Shown: in pieces, positions 1 through 11,620 of the stretch
Position numbering within the stretch: position 1 is the first letter of the stretch
Layout of the letters: every line of letters starts with the position of its first letter
Origin: Actinomycetes bacterium
Lineage (GTDB): Bacteria > Actinomycetota > Actinomycetes > Jiangellales > Jiangellaceae
NCBI GenBank assembly: GCA_021793295.1
Contig: JAJYTA010000005.1
Location: 1-64,000, forward strand
DNA: 64,000 nucleotides
Direction: 5' to 3'
The notes under the pieces: model-generated
Told to the model about the DNA's origin: nothing
Databases searched by the model: none
Seen by the model: only the letters and a program-made list of their open reading frames with translations
Translations under genes and position numbers: made by a program

Positions 1-23
1 GGTGAGCGCGAAACGCATCGTGG

Positions 24-833
24 TCAGAACGAGGTCGGCGACTCCGGCGGCTCCTGCCCGCCGGCTCCGTATCCGCCGGCCGGGGTGCCCGGGGTACCCG
101 GGGTGGTCGGCGCACTCGGGGCGCCGTCGTCCGGGCGAGGAGCGAGCTTGGCCCACCACTGCTGCGCGGTCTTGATCCCGCCGACTCCGAAGGCGATCGT
201 CCCGGCCACGAGCACCGCCAGGGGCAGGTACTGCAGGAGCGTGTTCTCGATCTTCGCTGTCACCGACGGGGCGAAGTTCAGCGTGTCGAGCGCGGCGAGG
301 ACACCGATGACGAGCACGCCGACGCGGATGGCCGTGCTGATCCAGCCCATGTTGCGGCTCTCGGCGAAGGGCCGGACCACTCGCGCGGCCCAGTCGGCGA
401 TGGCCGCGGCGATGAACAGGACGAGCAGCGCGACGGCGATCAGCGGAATGTAGGCGATGAGCTCGTTGAGCATCGAGGTCAGCTGCTCGATGCCGAGCAC
501 CTCGGCGGCGATCTGGATGAAGACGACGAAGATCAGGAAGTACACGACCTGCCCGATCAGCTGCACACCGGACGTCCCGGCCTGCTGCAGCGGCCGCTCC
601 AAGCCGGTCGCCTCGGTCAGCCGGCCGGCACCGAGTTTCTCCAGTGCTGCGACGAGGATTCGTCGAATGAGTTTGGCGATCCAATGGCCGACGAGTAGCA
701 GTAGAAGTGCGACGACGAGTCGCGGTACGAAGTCTCCGATGTCGGAACCGAGCTCGGTGAACGAGTCGGTGAGTTCATCGACGAAGTCCACGTCTGTCTT
801 GATCATTGCACCCATCAGGCCTCCAAGATTCAT
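24..833 (-). CDS. Conserved TM-helix membrane protein (mechanosensitive-channel-like)
   Basis: Hydrophobic repeats (RLVVALLLLLVGHWIAKLIRRIL; LIGQVVYFLIFVVFIQIAAEVLGI); start trimmed to ATG at 833 (MNLGGLMGAMIKTDVDF). Confidence 0.75.
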   Translation of the reverse strand: MNLGGLMGAMIKTDVDFVDELTDSFTELGSDIGDFVPRLVVALLLLLVGHWIAKLIRRILVAALEKLGAGRLTEATGLERPLQQAGTSGVQLIGQVVYFLIFVVFIQIAAEVLGIEQLTSMLNELIAYIPLIAVALLVLFIAAAIADWAARVVRPFAESRNMGWISTAIRVGVLVIGVLAALDTLNFAPSVTAKIENTLLQYLPLAVLVAGTIAFGVGGIKTAQQWWAKLAPRPDDGAPSAPTTPGTPGTPAGGYGAGGQEPPESPTSF

Positions 834-1074
834 TGCGTGCAGGGCAAAAGATAGTTCTGACGGCGCCGGGCCAGCAGTCGAATCCGTATTGTTCGAATGT
901 TTGCCGTCGACACCCCGGTTGAAAAATGCGGATTGTGCCCGGTTCGACACCGGCGAACTTCGCCGTGGCTGATGTCGAGCCGGTCGTCGCGCGGGGGAGC
1001 GGGCTGCGCCCGGACACGTCGGCCCGGCGGCCGGCGATGAGCCGGTGTCGGTGCCGTTGCATAGGCTTGGAGGC

Positions 1075-3018
1075 GTGGCCGACCCGTCGACGTACCGCCC
1101 GGCGCCCGGGTCCATCCCGGTCGAGCCGGGTGTCTACCGTTTCAGCGATTCGAGCGGCCGTGTTCTCTACGTTGGCAAGGCCAAGAGCTTGCGTGCACGG
1201 CTATCGTCGTACTTCCAGGACCTCTCGGCTCTGCATCCGCGCACCCTGGCCATGGTCACCGCGGCCGCCAAGGTCGAGTGGACCGTCGTGCGCACCGAGG
1301 TCGAGGCGCTGCAGCTGGAATACTCCTGGATCAAGGAGTTCGATCCCCGCTTCAACGTCCGCTACCGCGACGACAAGTCCTATCCGTACCTGGCAGTCAC
1401 CTTGAACGAGGAGTATCCGCGCGTTCTGGTGATGCGCGGGGCGAAACGGCGCGGCGTTCGATATTTCGGGCCCTATGCCCATGCGTGGGCGATTCGCGAA
1501 ACGCTCGACCAATTGCTCCGGGTGTTCCCGGTTCGTAGTTGTTCCAAAGGTGTATTCAACCGTTCGCGCCAAATCGGCCGGCCGTGCCTTCTGGGGTATA
1601 TCGGCAAATGTTCGGCCCCGTGCGTCGGCCGCGTGGATGCCGATGAGCATCGGGCCATCGTCGAAGATCTGGTCGCTTTTCTCGAAGGAAAGACGACGGC
1701 GTACGTCCGTCGTCTCGAGCGCGAGATGAAGCAAGCCGCAGCCGAGCTGGACTTCGAGCGTGCCGCCCGGTTGCGCGACGACATCGCGGCGCTGGAGCGG
1801 GCCATGGAGGCCAACGCCGTCGTGCTGGGCGACGGTACCGACGCCGACGTCATCGCCCTGGCCGACGATCCGCTCGAGGTGGCCGTGCAGATCTTCTACG
1901 TCCGAGGCGGGCGTGTGCGCGGACAGCGCGGCTGGGTCGCCGACAAGGCCGACGACGTCAGCGCGGGCGAACTCGTCGAGCGGTTCTTGCTGCAGCTGTA
2001 CGGCGAGCTCGGCGGCGAGTCCGTTCCCCGTGAAATCCTCGTCTCCGATCTTCCTGACGACCCGGACGAGGTCGGTGCGCTGGGCGAACTGCTCGGCGAC
2101 CTTCGGGGTGGCAAGGTCGACCTGCGGGTTCCGCGGCGCGGCGACAAGCGCGCCCTGCTCGAGACGGTGGCGGCCAACGCTGCGCAGGCACTCAAGCTGC
2201 ACAAGTCGAAACGCGCGAGCGACCTGACCACGCGCAGCAAGGCGATCGAAGAGATCCAGGAGGCGCTGGAGCTCGACGCGCCACCGCTGCGCATCGAGTG
2301 CTATGACATCTCGAACCTGGCCGGCACCGAAGTCGTCGGCTCCATGGTGGTGTTCGAGGACGGCCTGCCGCGCAAGAAGGAGTACCGCAAGTTCACCGTC
2401 CGGGGCGATCAGGGCTTCGACGACGTCTCCGCGATCCGTGAGGTGCTGTCCCGGCGCTTCCGGCGCCTGAGCGAATCCGGCGGTGAGGGCCGTCCCGGCC
2501 TCGACGCCGAGACCGGGCGGCCGAGGGCGTTCGCCTACGCCCCGGGCCTGGTGGTGGTCGACGGCGGACAGCCGCAAGTCGATGCTGCGCGGGAAGCCAT
2601 GGACGAAGCCGGGGTCAGCGACATCCCGGTCGTGGGGCTGGCCAAGCGGCTCGAAGAGGTGTGGCTACCCGACACCGACTCGCCGGTCATCATGCCGCGC
2701 ACCAGCGAGGGTCTGTATCTGCTGCAGCGAGTTCGGGACGAAGCACACCGGTTCGCCATCACCTTCCATCGTCAGCGCCGGTCCACGTCCATGATCGACA
2801 GCGTCCTCGACTCCGTGCCGGGGCTGGGGCCGCAACGACGCAAGGCGCTGCTGGCGGAGTTCGGTTCGCTCAAGCGGCTGCGAGCTGCGAGCATGGAAGA
2901 CATCGCAGCCGTTCCCGGGTTCGGTCCGGCCACGGCGAAGGCCGTCGTCGAGGCGTTGGCGCAACGCCCGGCGACACCGGAGGTCAACACCGCGACCGGC
3001 GAGGTTCTGGAATCATGA
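1075..3018 (+). CDS. uvrC: Excinuclease ABC subunit UvrC
   Basis: GIY-YIG N-terminus ([30 protein letters not shown]), UVR motif, C-terminal HhH; GTG start at 1075. Confidence 0.97.
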   Translation: MADPSTYRPAPGSIPVEPGVYRFSDSSGRVLYVGKAKSLRARLSSYFQDLSALHPRTLAMVTAAAKVEWTVVRTEVEALQLEYSWIKEFDPRFNVRYRDDKSYPYLAVTLNEEYPRVLVMRGAKRRGVRYFGPYAHAWAIRETLDQLLRVFPVRSCSKGVFNRSRQIGRPCLLGYIGKCSAPCVGRVDADEHRAIVEDLVAFLEGKTTAYVRRLEREMKQAAAELDFERAARLRDDIAALERAMEANAVVLGDGTDADVIALADDPLEVAVQIFYVRGGRVRGQRGWVADKADDVSAGELVERFLLQLYGELGGESVPREILVSDLPDDPDEVGALGELLGDLRGGKVDLRVPRRGDKRALLETVAANAAQALKLHKSKRASDLTTRSKAIEEIQEALELDAPPLRIECYDISNLAGTEVVGSMVVFEDGLPRKKEYRKFTVRGDQGFDDVSAIREVLSRRFRRLSESGGEGRPGLDAETGRPRAFAYAPGLVVVDGGQPQVDAAREAMDEAGVSDIPVVGLAKRLEEVWLPDTDSPVIMPRTSEGLYLLQRVRDEAHRFAITFHRQRRSTSMIDSVLDSVPGLGPQRRKALLAEFGSLKRLRAASMEDIAAVPGFGPATAKAVVEALAQRPATPEVNTATGEVLES

Positions 3019-3096
3019 TCGCCGCCTGGCCATCACCACGGTGCCCGACGGCTCGGCGATCAAGGCGGGGGAGACGTATGGAGGGGGACTCAGGCG

Positions 3097-3984
3097 ATGA
3101 CCACCGTCAACACACCTGACGATCGGGACGACACGCTGGAACTGCTCTTGGTCACCGGCATGTCCGGTGCGGGGAAGACGGCGGCCACGGCGGCTCTGGA
3201 CGACATCGGCTGGTTCGTGGTGGACAACCTGCCGCCGTCCCTGCTCATGGACCTCATCACGCGAGTCACCGATCGTGCCGAGCTGCGGCGGGTCGCGGTC
3301 GTCGCCGACGTGCGCGGTGGCGTGTTCTTCGGCGAACTGCGTGGAGCACTCGACCTGCTGCGCGAGAACGGTATCGAGCCCACCGTGCTCTTCCTCGAAG
3401 CCAGCGACGAAGCTCTGGTGCGCCGGTTCGAGTCGGCCCGACGCCCGCACCCGTTGCAAGACGGCGGCCGGGTGGTGGAGGCCATCGAACGCGAGCGCGA
3501 AGAGCTGGCGTCCCTGCGCGCCGCCGCCGACGTGGTGGTCGACACCTCACTGCTCAACGTGCATCAGCTGGCCGCACGGGTGCGGGCATCGTTCTCCGGG
3601 CCCGAGGTGGGCTTGCGCGCCATCATCGTCTCGTTCGGTTTCAAGTACGGCCTGCCGGTCGATGCCGACCTGGTCGCTGACATGCGGTTCCTGCCCAACC
3701 CGCACTGGGTGCCGCATCTGCGGCCGCAGAGCGGGCGCGATCCGGAGGTCAGCGACTACGTCCTCGCCCAGCCTGGTGCCGAACAGTTCCTCGATCATTA
3801 CGATGAGCTGATCGCGATGGTCTCGCAGGGCTATCTGCGCGAAGGCAAGCGGTTCGTCACCATCGGTATCGGCTGCACCGGTGGCAAGCACCGCAGCGTC
3901 GCGATGAGTGAGGCGCTGGCGCAGCGGTTGCGTAAGCAAGGAATCGAGACTCTGGTCGTGCATCGCGACCTCGGACGGGAGTGA
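3097..3984 (+). CDS. rapZ: RNase adapter RapZ / YvcJ-family P-loop protein
   Basis: GMSGAGKT Walker A, IGCTGGKHRSV C-terminus; synteny uvrC-rapZ-yvcK-whiA. Confidence 0.96.
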   Translation: MTTVNTPDDRDDTLELLLVTGMSGAGKTAATAALDDIGWFVVDNLPPSLLMDLITRVTDRAELRRVAVVADVRGGVFFGELRGALDLLRENGIEPTVLFLEASDEALVRRFESARRPHPLQDGGRVVEAIEREREELASLRAAADVVVDTSLLNVHQLAARVRASFSGPEVGLRAIIVSFGFKYGLPVDADLVADMRFLPNPHWVPHLRPQSGRDPEVSDYVLAQPGAEQFLDHYDELIAMVSQGYLREGKRFVTIGIGCTGGKHRSVAMSEALAQRLRKQGIETLVVHRDLGRE

Positions 3985-3994
3985 ACGCTCCGGC

Positions 3995-5023
3995 ATGAGC
4001 GAGCTGCCACCGGCCGCGTCCAAGCTGGCCGGGCCCAAGGTCGTCGCGCTCGGCGGCGGGCACGGCCTGGCCGCGTCGCTGTCCGCCTTGCGGCGGATGG
4101 CCGGGCGGCTCACGGCGGTCGTCACGGTGGCCGACGACGGCGGCTCGAGCGGCCGGCTGCGCGGCGAGCTGGGGGTGCTGCCGCCGGGCGATCTGCGGAT
4201 GGCCTTGGCCGCCTTGTGCGGTGACGACGACTGGGGACGCACCTGGGCGCGGGTCTTGCAGCACCGTTTCGCCAGCGGTGGTGAGTTGCACAACCACGCC
4301 GCCGGGAACCTGCTGATCGTCGCGTTGTGGGAACTGCTCGGCGGGCACGTCGAGGGGTTGGACTGGGTGGCTCGGCTGCTCGGGGCGCAAGGGCGGGTGT
4401 TGCCGATGTCGCTGGTGCCGATGGACATCGAGGCGATCGTCGGCACCACCGAGCGGCTGCCCGACGGGCGCCGAGAGATCCGGACGGTGTCCGGGCAGCA
4501 CGCCGTCGCCACGGTCGAAGGCGACGTCGTCGCCGTGTGCCTGGTCCCCAAGGACCCGCCGGCCTGCCCGGAAGCGCGGGAAGCCATCGCCGACGCCGAC
4601 TGGATCGTCCTCGGGCCGGGGTCGTGGTTCACCAGTGTGATCCCGCACCTGCTCGTGCCCGAGCTGCGGGCGGCGTTGACCGCTACGCGGGCGCGGATCG
4701 CCGTGACGCTCAACCTGGCCGACGAAGGCGGCGAGACCACCGGGTTCACCCCGGAGATGCACCTCGAGGTACTCGGCGCGTACGCGCCGGAGCTGACCGT
4801 CGACCTCGTCATCGCCGAGCGGTCGTCATGTCCGGACGAGAAGTTGCTGCGGCGGATCGCCGGCGAGATGGGCGCCGAGCTCGTCGTCGCCGACGTAGCC
4901 CTGGGCGACGGCACCGCTCGGCACGATCCTGAGCTGCTCGGCGCGGTCTACGCCGAGACACTCGGTGCTCCGCGCACCTCGGGAGGCCTGTCCACTCGTC
5001 CGGGCGCTCGTCTGCGTGCTTGA
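3995..5023 (+). CDS. yvcK: Gluconeogenesis factor YvcK/CofD-like protein
   Basis: [49 protein letters not shown] at 3995. Confidence 0.95.
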   Translation: MSELPPAASKLAGPKVVALGGGHGLAASLSALRRMAGRLTAVVTVADDGGSSGRLRGELGVLPPGDLRMALAALCGDDDWGRTWARVLQHRFASGGELHNHAAGNLLIVALWELLGGHVEGLDWVARLLGAQGRVLPMSLVPMDIEAIVGTTERLPDGRREIRTVSGQHAVATVEGDVVAVCLVPKDPPACPEAREAIADADWIVLGPGSWFTSVIPHLLVPELRAALTATRARIAVTLNLADEGGETTGFTPEMHLEVLGAYAPELTVDLVIAERSSCPDEKLLRRIAGEMGAELVVADVALGDGTARHDPELLGAVYAETLGAPRTSGGLSTRPGARLRA

Positions 5024-5130
5024 GCCTCGCGGACGGGCAGGCCGGTCAGTGTGATTCAACGACCCCGGGGCATCGTCGCCACGATCGCCACGTCGGCACG
5101 TGCCGCGTCCGGGTGTGGCAGGATCACGGT

Positions 5131-6111
5131 ATGGCGATGACCGCATCCGTGAAGGACGAGTTGGCTCGCCTCGAGGTCACCAAGACGTGCTGCCGTAAGG
5201 CCGAGGTCTCGTCGCTGCTCCGGTTCGGCGGCGGCCTTCATATCGTCAGCGGCAAGATCGTCATCGAGGCCGAGCTTGATACGGGGGTAGCGGCCCGCAG
5301 GCTGCGACGTGACATTGCGGAGGTGTTCGGCCACGACAGCGACCTCGCCGTCGTCGCCGCCGGAGGGCTGCGTAAGGGAAGCAGGTACGTCGTACGTGTC
5401 GTACGCGACGGGGAGCAGCTGGCCCGGCAGACCGGACTGGTCGACGGCAGCGGCCGCCCCGTTCGCGGGCTGCCGCCACAGGTCGTCAATGGCGCCGACC
5501 ACGATGCCGAGGCGGCGTGGCGAGGCGCGTTCCTGGCCCGGGGGTCGCTGACCGAGCCTGGGCGCTCGTCGGCGCTGGAAGTCACCTGTCCTGGGCCCGA
5601 GGCCGCCCTGGCGTTGGTCGGCGCGGCCCGGCGGCTTGAGATCCAAGCCAAGGCCCGGGACGTGCGCGGCACCGACCGGGTGGTCGTGCGTGACGGCGAC
5701 GCGATCAGCGCGCTGCTCACGCGGTTGGGCGCGCATGACAGCGTGCTCGCCTGGGAGGAACGTCGGATGCGCCGCGAAGTGCGGGCCACGGCCAACCGGC
5801 TGGCCAACTTCGACGACGCGAACCTTCGGCGCTCGGCGCGTGCGGCCGTGGCCGCAGGGGCCAGAGTCGAGCGTGCGATGCAGATCTTGGGCGACGACAT
5901 CCCCGAGCATCTGCGTGTCGCCGGGATGCTCCGGCTGGAGAACCGTCAGGCCAGCTTGGAGGAGCTGGGACAGCTGTCCGATCCCCCGATGACGAAGGAC
6001 GCCGTCGCCGGGCGGATCCGGCGATTGCTGGCGATGGCCGACCGCAAGGCCGCCGAAGATGGCGTGCCCGGCACCGACGCCAACCTGACACCGGACATGC
6101 TGGCGCAGTGA
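5131..6111 (+). CDS. whiA: DNA-binding protein WhiA
   Basis: [38 protein letters not shown]-terminal HTH; conserved synteny. Confidence 0.97.
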   Translation: MAMTASVKDELARLEVTKTCCRKAEVSSLLRFGGGLHIVSGKIVIEAELDTGVAARRLRRDIAEVFGHDSDLAVVAAGGLRKGSRYVVRVVRDGEQLARQTGLVDGSGRPVRGLPPQVVNGADHDAEAAWRGAFLARGSLTEPGRSSALEVTCPGPEAALALVGAARRLEIQAKARDVRGTDRVVVRDGDAISALLTRLGAHDSVLAWEERRMRREVRATANRLANFDDANLRRSARAAVAAGARVERAMQILGDDIPEHLRVAGMLRLENRQASLEELGQLSDPPMTKDAVAGRIRRLLAMADRKAAEDGVPGTDANLTPDMLAQ

Positions 6112-6227
6112 CCGCTCGCGGCCCGGCTGCGGCGAATGTGGCGGCCGGTTGCGGGTACGGGCCGACTACCACGTGGCGAGGCGCCAGGCGCGATGTTCGA
6201 CGTCGGCGTGGATGCCATAGTCTTTGA

Positions 6228-7349
<1,122 letters not shown>

Positions 7350-7369
7350 GCGGCGGGGGACTGCCGGCC

Positions 7370-8581
7370 ATGAAAGGGATCGACGCTCTGGGTGACCTGC
7401 GGGGCAAGCGGGTTCTGGTGCGTTCGGACCTCAACGTTCCACTGGATCAGCAGGCAGACGGTGCCGTCATCACTGACGACGGACGCGTCCGCGCGTCCGT
7501 GCCGACCATCCGGGACCTGGCCGACGCCGGGGCCCGGGTGGTCGTCGTGGCGCACCTCGGCCGACCGAAAGGCGAGCCGGATCCCCAGTACTCGCTGGCG
7601 CCAGTGGCCGAGCGGCTCTCGGAACTACTCGGTCGAAACGTCGCGTTCGCGACCGACACCGTCGGCGAGAGCGCCCGCCAGACCGTGGCGGCCTTGGCCG
7701 ACGGCGACGTCGCCCTGCTGGAGAACCTGCGTTTCGACGCGCGCGAGACCAGCAAGGACGACGCCGAACGGGCCGCGTTCGCCGATGCGCTGGCGGAGTT
7801 GGCTGATGCGTTCGTTTCCGACGGATTCGGCGTCGTGCACCGCAAGCAGGCCAGCGTCTACGACATCGCCTACCGGCTGCCGCATGCCGCCGGTGGCTTG
7901 GTGCTCGCCGAGATGGAGGCCTTCTCGAAGGTGCTCGACGATCCCGAGCGTCCGTACGTCGTCGTGTTGGGTGGTTCGAAGGTCTCGGACAAGCTGGGCG
8001 TCATCGACAACCTGATCGACACGGTCGACCGGTTGCTCATCGGCGGCGGGATGGCCTTCACGTTCCTGGCCGCCCAAGGGTACGGCGTGGGTGGTTCACT
8101 GCTGGAGGCCGACCAGATCGACACCGTGCGCACCTACCTCGACCGCGCGGCCGAGGCCGGCGTCGAGGTCGTGCTCCCGGCCGACGTGGTCGTCGCCGCC
8201 GACGTCTCCGCGGATGCGCCCACCAGCGTGGTGCCGGCGACCGAGATCCCGGACGACCAGAAGGGTCTCGACATCGGCCCGGCCACGGTCGAGCAGTTCC
8301 GGGCCAAGCTGGCCGATGCGAAGACGGTGGTGTGGAACGGGCCGATGGGCGTGTTCGAGCTCGCCCCGTTCGCCGACGGCACCCGGCGCGTAGCCGAAGC
8401 GGTCGCCCAGGTGGACGGCACCAGCGTGGTGGGCGGAGGCGACTCCGCCGCGGCGGTGCGCCAGCTCGGACTCGACGAGTCGGCGTTCACCCACATCTCC
8501 ACCGGCGGGGGAGCATCGCTCGAGCTTCTCGAGGGCAAGACCCTGCCGGGGCTGACGGCGCTGCAGGACACGCCGAGCTGA
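7370..8581 (+). CDS. pgk: Phosphoglycerate kinase
   Basis: [42 protein letters not shown] at 7370. Confidence 0.98.
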   Translation: MKGIDALGDLRGKRVLVRSDLNVPLDQQADGAVITDDGRVRASVPTIRDLADAGARVVVVAHLGRPKGEPDPQYSLAPVAERLSELLGRNVAFATDTVGESARQTVAALADGDVALLENLRFDARETSKDDAERAAFADALAELADAFVSDGFGVVHRKQASVYDIAYRLPHAAGGLVLAEMEAFSKVLDDPERPYVVVLGGSKVSDKLGVIDNLIDTVDRLLIGGGMAFTFLAAQGYGVGGSLLEADQIDTVRTYLDRAAEAGVEVVLPADVVVAADVSADAPTSVVPATEIPDDQKGLDIGPATVEQFRAKLADAKTVVWNGPMGVFELAPFADGTRRVAEAVAQVDGTSVVGGGDSAAAVRQLGLDESAFTHISTGGGASLELLEGKTLPGLTALQDTPS

Positions 8582-8636
8582 ACCACAAGCGACGTGCGGG
8601 CCCGCAGCCCGGGCGTCACGACGAAGAAGGACAGCT

Positions 8637-9422
8637 GTGTCGAAGAGCACCCGCCGGCCGTTGATGGCCGGCAACTGGAAGATGAACCTCAACCATCTCG
8701 AAGCCATCGCGGTGGTGCAGAAGCTCGCCTTCTCGTTGACCGACGAGGACTTCGAGCGTGTCGATGTGGCGGTCCTCCCGCCGTTCACCGACATCCGCTC
8801 GGTGCAGACCCTGGTCGACGGCGACAAGCTGCGCATCGCCTACGGCGCCCAGGACGTCTCGGTGCACGACTCCGGCGCGTATACCGGCGAGATCTCCGCG
8901 GCGTTCCTGGCGAAGCTCGGGTGCACGTACGCGGTGGTGGGTCATTCCGAGCGCCGCCAGTATCACGGCGAGAGCGACGAACTGGTCGGCGCGAAGGCGG
9001 CGGCTGCTCTGCGCCACGAGCTGACCCCGATCCTGTGCGTCGGCGAAGGTCTCGAGGTCCGCCAGGAAGGCCGACACGTCGAGCACACATTGGCCCAGCT
9101 CGACGGAGCGCTGGAGAAGCTGTCCGCCGACCAGGTGGCCAAGATCGTCGTCGCCTACGAGCCGGTCTGGGCGATCGGCACCGGCGAAGTCGCCACGCCG
9201 GAGGATGCCCAAGAGATGGCCGCGGCGATCCGGGCCCGGTTGGGGGAGTCGTACTCCGCCCAGGTGGCCGACAGCGTGCGCATCCTGTACGGCGGGTCGG
9301 TGAAGTCGTCGAACATCAAGCCGATCATGGCCGGCGACGACGTCGACGGCGCATTGGTCGGGGGTGCCAGCCTCGACCCGCAAGAGTTCGCGCTCATCGC
9401 GCAGTACTACCGCACGCCCTGA
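8637..9422 (+). CDS. tpiA: Triosephosphate isomerase
   Basis: [44 protein letters not shown] start. Confidence 0.98.
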   Translation: MSKSTRRPLMAGNWKMNLNHLEAIAVVQKLAFSLTDEDFERVDVAVLPPFTDIRSVQTLVDGDKLRIAYGAQDVSVHDSGAYTGEISAAFLAKLGCTYAVVGHSERRQYHGESDELVGAKAAAALRHELTPILCVGEGLEVRQEGRHVEHTLAQLDGALEKLSADQVAKIVVAYEPVWAIGTGEVATPEDAQEMAAAIRARLGESYSAQVADSVRILYGGSVKSSNIKPIMAGDDVDGALVGGASLDPQEFALIAQYYRTP

Positions 9423-9433
9423 GGCCGAGTGAA

Positions 9434-9489
9434 TGATCATGTCCGCTGGGCGGTTCGAGGGCGCCGATCCGGCCCAGCGGACATGATCA
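9434..9489. terminator. Perfect 18-bp inverted repeat (TGATCATGTCCGCTGGGC / GCCCAGCGGACATGATCA), 20-nt loop, 12 bp after the tpiA stop
   Basis: Arms 9434-9451 and 9472-9489 are exact reverse complements; no U-tract follows. Confidence 0.7.
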
Positions 9490-9604
9490 CCGGCCCTCGT
9501 GAGCGGGGTACCATTGTCATGGAGCGGGTTCGAGCGCGTAAGCTATGGCCCGCGTGCACGGCGCCCCCTGCCGTCGCCGTTGAGGAAGGACAAGGCTGAC
9601 CACC

Positions 9605-9835
9605 GTGGAACTGGCATTCTCGATCCTGCTCGTCATCACCAGCCTGTTGCTGATCCTGTTGGTGCTGATGCACAAGGGCAAAGGCGGCGGCATCTCGGAC
9701 ATGTTCGGTGGCGGCGTGTCGTCCTCGGTCGGTGGTTCGTCGGTAGCTGAGCGCAACCTTGACCGGTTGACTGTCGCGCTCGGGCTGATCTGGGCTGCGG
9801 CGATCATCGCTCTCGGCCTGATGCACGCGGGATAG
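9605..9835 (+). CDS. secG: Preprotein translocase subunit SecG
   Basis: Small two-TM protein with HKGKGGGISDMFGGG motif. Confidence 0.95.
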   Translation: MELAFSILLVITSLLLILLVLMHKGKGGGISDMFGGGVSSSVGGSSVAERNLDRLTVALGLIWAAAIIALGLMHAG

Positions 9836-9855
9836 GTCGACAGGAAGGACTCGCC

Positions 9856-10197
9856 GTGGTCGGTGGCAACGCAATTCGTGGAAGCCGAGTCGGTGCTGGT
9901 CCCATGGGCGAAGCGGAGCGTGGTGACGCCGCGCCGCGCCGCCAGGTGACCTACTACTGCGAACATGGTCACGAGAGCTCACCAAGCTTCGCGGCCGAAG
10001 CCGTCATCCCCGAGTCGTGGGACTGCGTGCGCTGCGGACTCCCGGCGAGCCAGGACCGCGACCATCCGCCCGCGGCGCCGCGGATCGAGCCGTACAAGAC
10101 GCACCTGGCTTACGTGAAAGAACGCCGCAGTGACGAGGATGGCGCGGCGATCCTCGAGGAGGCACTGCAAGCGCTGCGTAAGCGTCGCAGCCTGTAG
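9856..10197 (+). CDS. rbpA: RNA polymerase-binding protein RbpA
   Basis: GGNAIRGSRVGAGPMGEAERGD, CEHGHESSPSFAAEAVIPESWDCVRCG. Confidence 0.96.
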   Translation: MVGGNAIRGSRVGAGPMGEAERGDAAPRRQVTYYCEHGHESSPSFAAEAVIPESWDCVRCGLPASQDRDHPPAAPRIEPYKTHLAYVKERRSDEDGAAILEEALQALRKRRSL

Positions 10198-10317
10198 CAC
10201 GCCACCTGCGCCGTGGCTCGAGTTGATCCGCGTGCATGAGGTGATCATGAGCCGTCTACGGCGCGCGGTGGCCGTGGGCGCCTCATCATTCGCTGGTGAC
10301 GCTGCTGCGCACTGAGG

Positions 10318-11556
10318 TCACAGGAACTCGATCACCTCGCGCGCGTAGTTCACGACGATTCCCAGCACCACCAGGTACCCGACGACTCCAACGACGGTGA
10401 CCCACGGCCTGTTGGCATACCTTCCCATGATGTCTTTGTCGCGCGCGATCGAGAGAACCAGGAAGGCCAGCAGCGGGAACGCCAGCACAGCCAGCGCCTG
10501 AGCAGCGCGCAGCAGCTCGATGGGGCTCTCGCCCGCGACCAGGACGACCGCGAAACCGAACAGCATGGCTGTCGTCGACCACAGCCGCACCTGGCGCCCG
10601 CCCATTGACGGATCACCGCCGAATCCGTCGACCAGCAGCGTCGCGCCGATGAGCGCATTGACGACGAGGGACGACAGGCTGGCGAAGAAGAACCCCAAGG
10701 TGAACAGATAGAAGGCGCCTGCTCCGGCGATGGGTTCGAGCTGGCTGGCCATGGCTTCCGCGGAGAAGACAGGGCCGGTCTGCCCGTAGGTGACGCTCGC
10801 GCTGGTCAACATGATCACGACACTGATCAGGCCGAGAACAGCCAACCCGACGAACGTGTCCAACGCTTGGCTGCGCAGTCGCTCCGGCCCCCATTCCTTC
10901 TCCCGCATGAGGTGCGAGATGTAGACCGCGGCGGCGATCGAGAACGTCGTCGCGGCGATCCCGAGGCTGAGGAAGACGCCGTCGACGTCTGGGAACGTCG
11001 GGACCAGGCCTCGGGCTGCCTCCCCTGGATCGAATCCGACGATGACGAGTGTCCCGACGAATGCCAGGAGCATGATGCCGACGACGACGCGGATCAGCCA
11101 TTCGATCTTGGCATAGAGCTCGGACAGCCAGATGAACCCGATCGCCAAGGCGGTGAAGACGCCGGCCCACAGCCGGACATCCAGACCCAACAACGCCTCG
11201 GTCGCGAACCCGATGCCGGCGTTGTTGCCGGCTTGGAAGGCGAGGATCGTCAAGAATCCAGCGATGCCACCGAGGCGCGCCATGGTCGGCCCGAACTTCT
11301 GCCGAGTCGCGCCGAACAGCGTCCGGCCCGTCACCAGCCCGATCCGTGCCGCCATCCAGGTGTACACGATCATGAAGCCGATGGCGGCCACCGGAACCCA
11401 GAGCAACTGGTACCCGTAGGTGCTGCCGGCGATGGTCGCCAGCGCTATGCTGCCAGGACCGATGACGACCGCCGCCAACAACAACGCCGGACCGATCACC
11501 TTGAGCTTCGGCAAGATCCGACCGGTCTCTCGGCCTGCCACTGATTCTTCCGTCAT
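10318..11556 (-). CDS. Nramp-family transporter, non-canonical (lacks DPGN and MPH motifs)
   Basis: Gapless match by eye to the MntH TM1 region (VIGPALLLAAVVIGPGSIALATIAGSTYGYQLLW) and TM6 region (GVFLSLGIAATTFSIAAAVYIS). Confidence 0.88.
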   Translation of the reverse strand: MTEESVAGRETGRILPKLKVIGPALLLAAVVIGPGSIALATIAGSTYGYQLLWVPVAAIGFMIVYTWMAARIGLVTGRTLFGATRQKFGPTMARLGGIAGFLTILAFQAGNNAGIGFATEALLGLDVRLWAGVFTALAIGFIWLSELYAKIEWLIRVVVGIMLLAFVGTLVIVGFDPGEAARGLVPTFPDVDGVFLSLGIAATTFSIAAAVYISHLMREKEWGPERLRSQALDTFVGLAVLGLISVVIMLTSASVTYGQTGPVFSAEAMASQLEPIAGAGAFYLFTLGFFFASLSSLVVNALIGATLLVDGFGGDPSMGGRQVRLWSTTAMLFGFAVVLVAGESPIELLRAAQALAVLAFPLLAFLVLSIARDKDIMGRYANRPWVTVVGVVGYLVVLGIVVNYAREVIEFL

Positions 11557-11620
11557 GCCTACCGCCCATCACGTGCTCGGCTGGTCGTCGTCGATGCGCT
11601 GCTGTTGATCGGTGCGGATC

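Noticed and set aside
1201-2577. 458-aa minus-strand ORF opposite uvrC
   Set aside because: Shadow ORF of uvrC, no recognisable domain.
3013-3025. CATGATC at the uvrC stop as another hairpin-family member
   Set aside because: No matching inverted arm nearby; likely chance overlap with coding sequence.
10867-11544. 225-aa plus-strand ORF opposite the Nramp gene
   Set aside because: Highly charged D/E/R/Q-rich composition typical of antisense of a TM protein; no domain.
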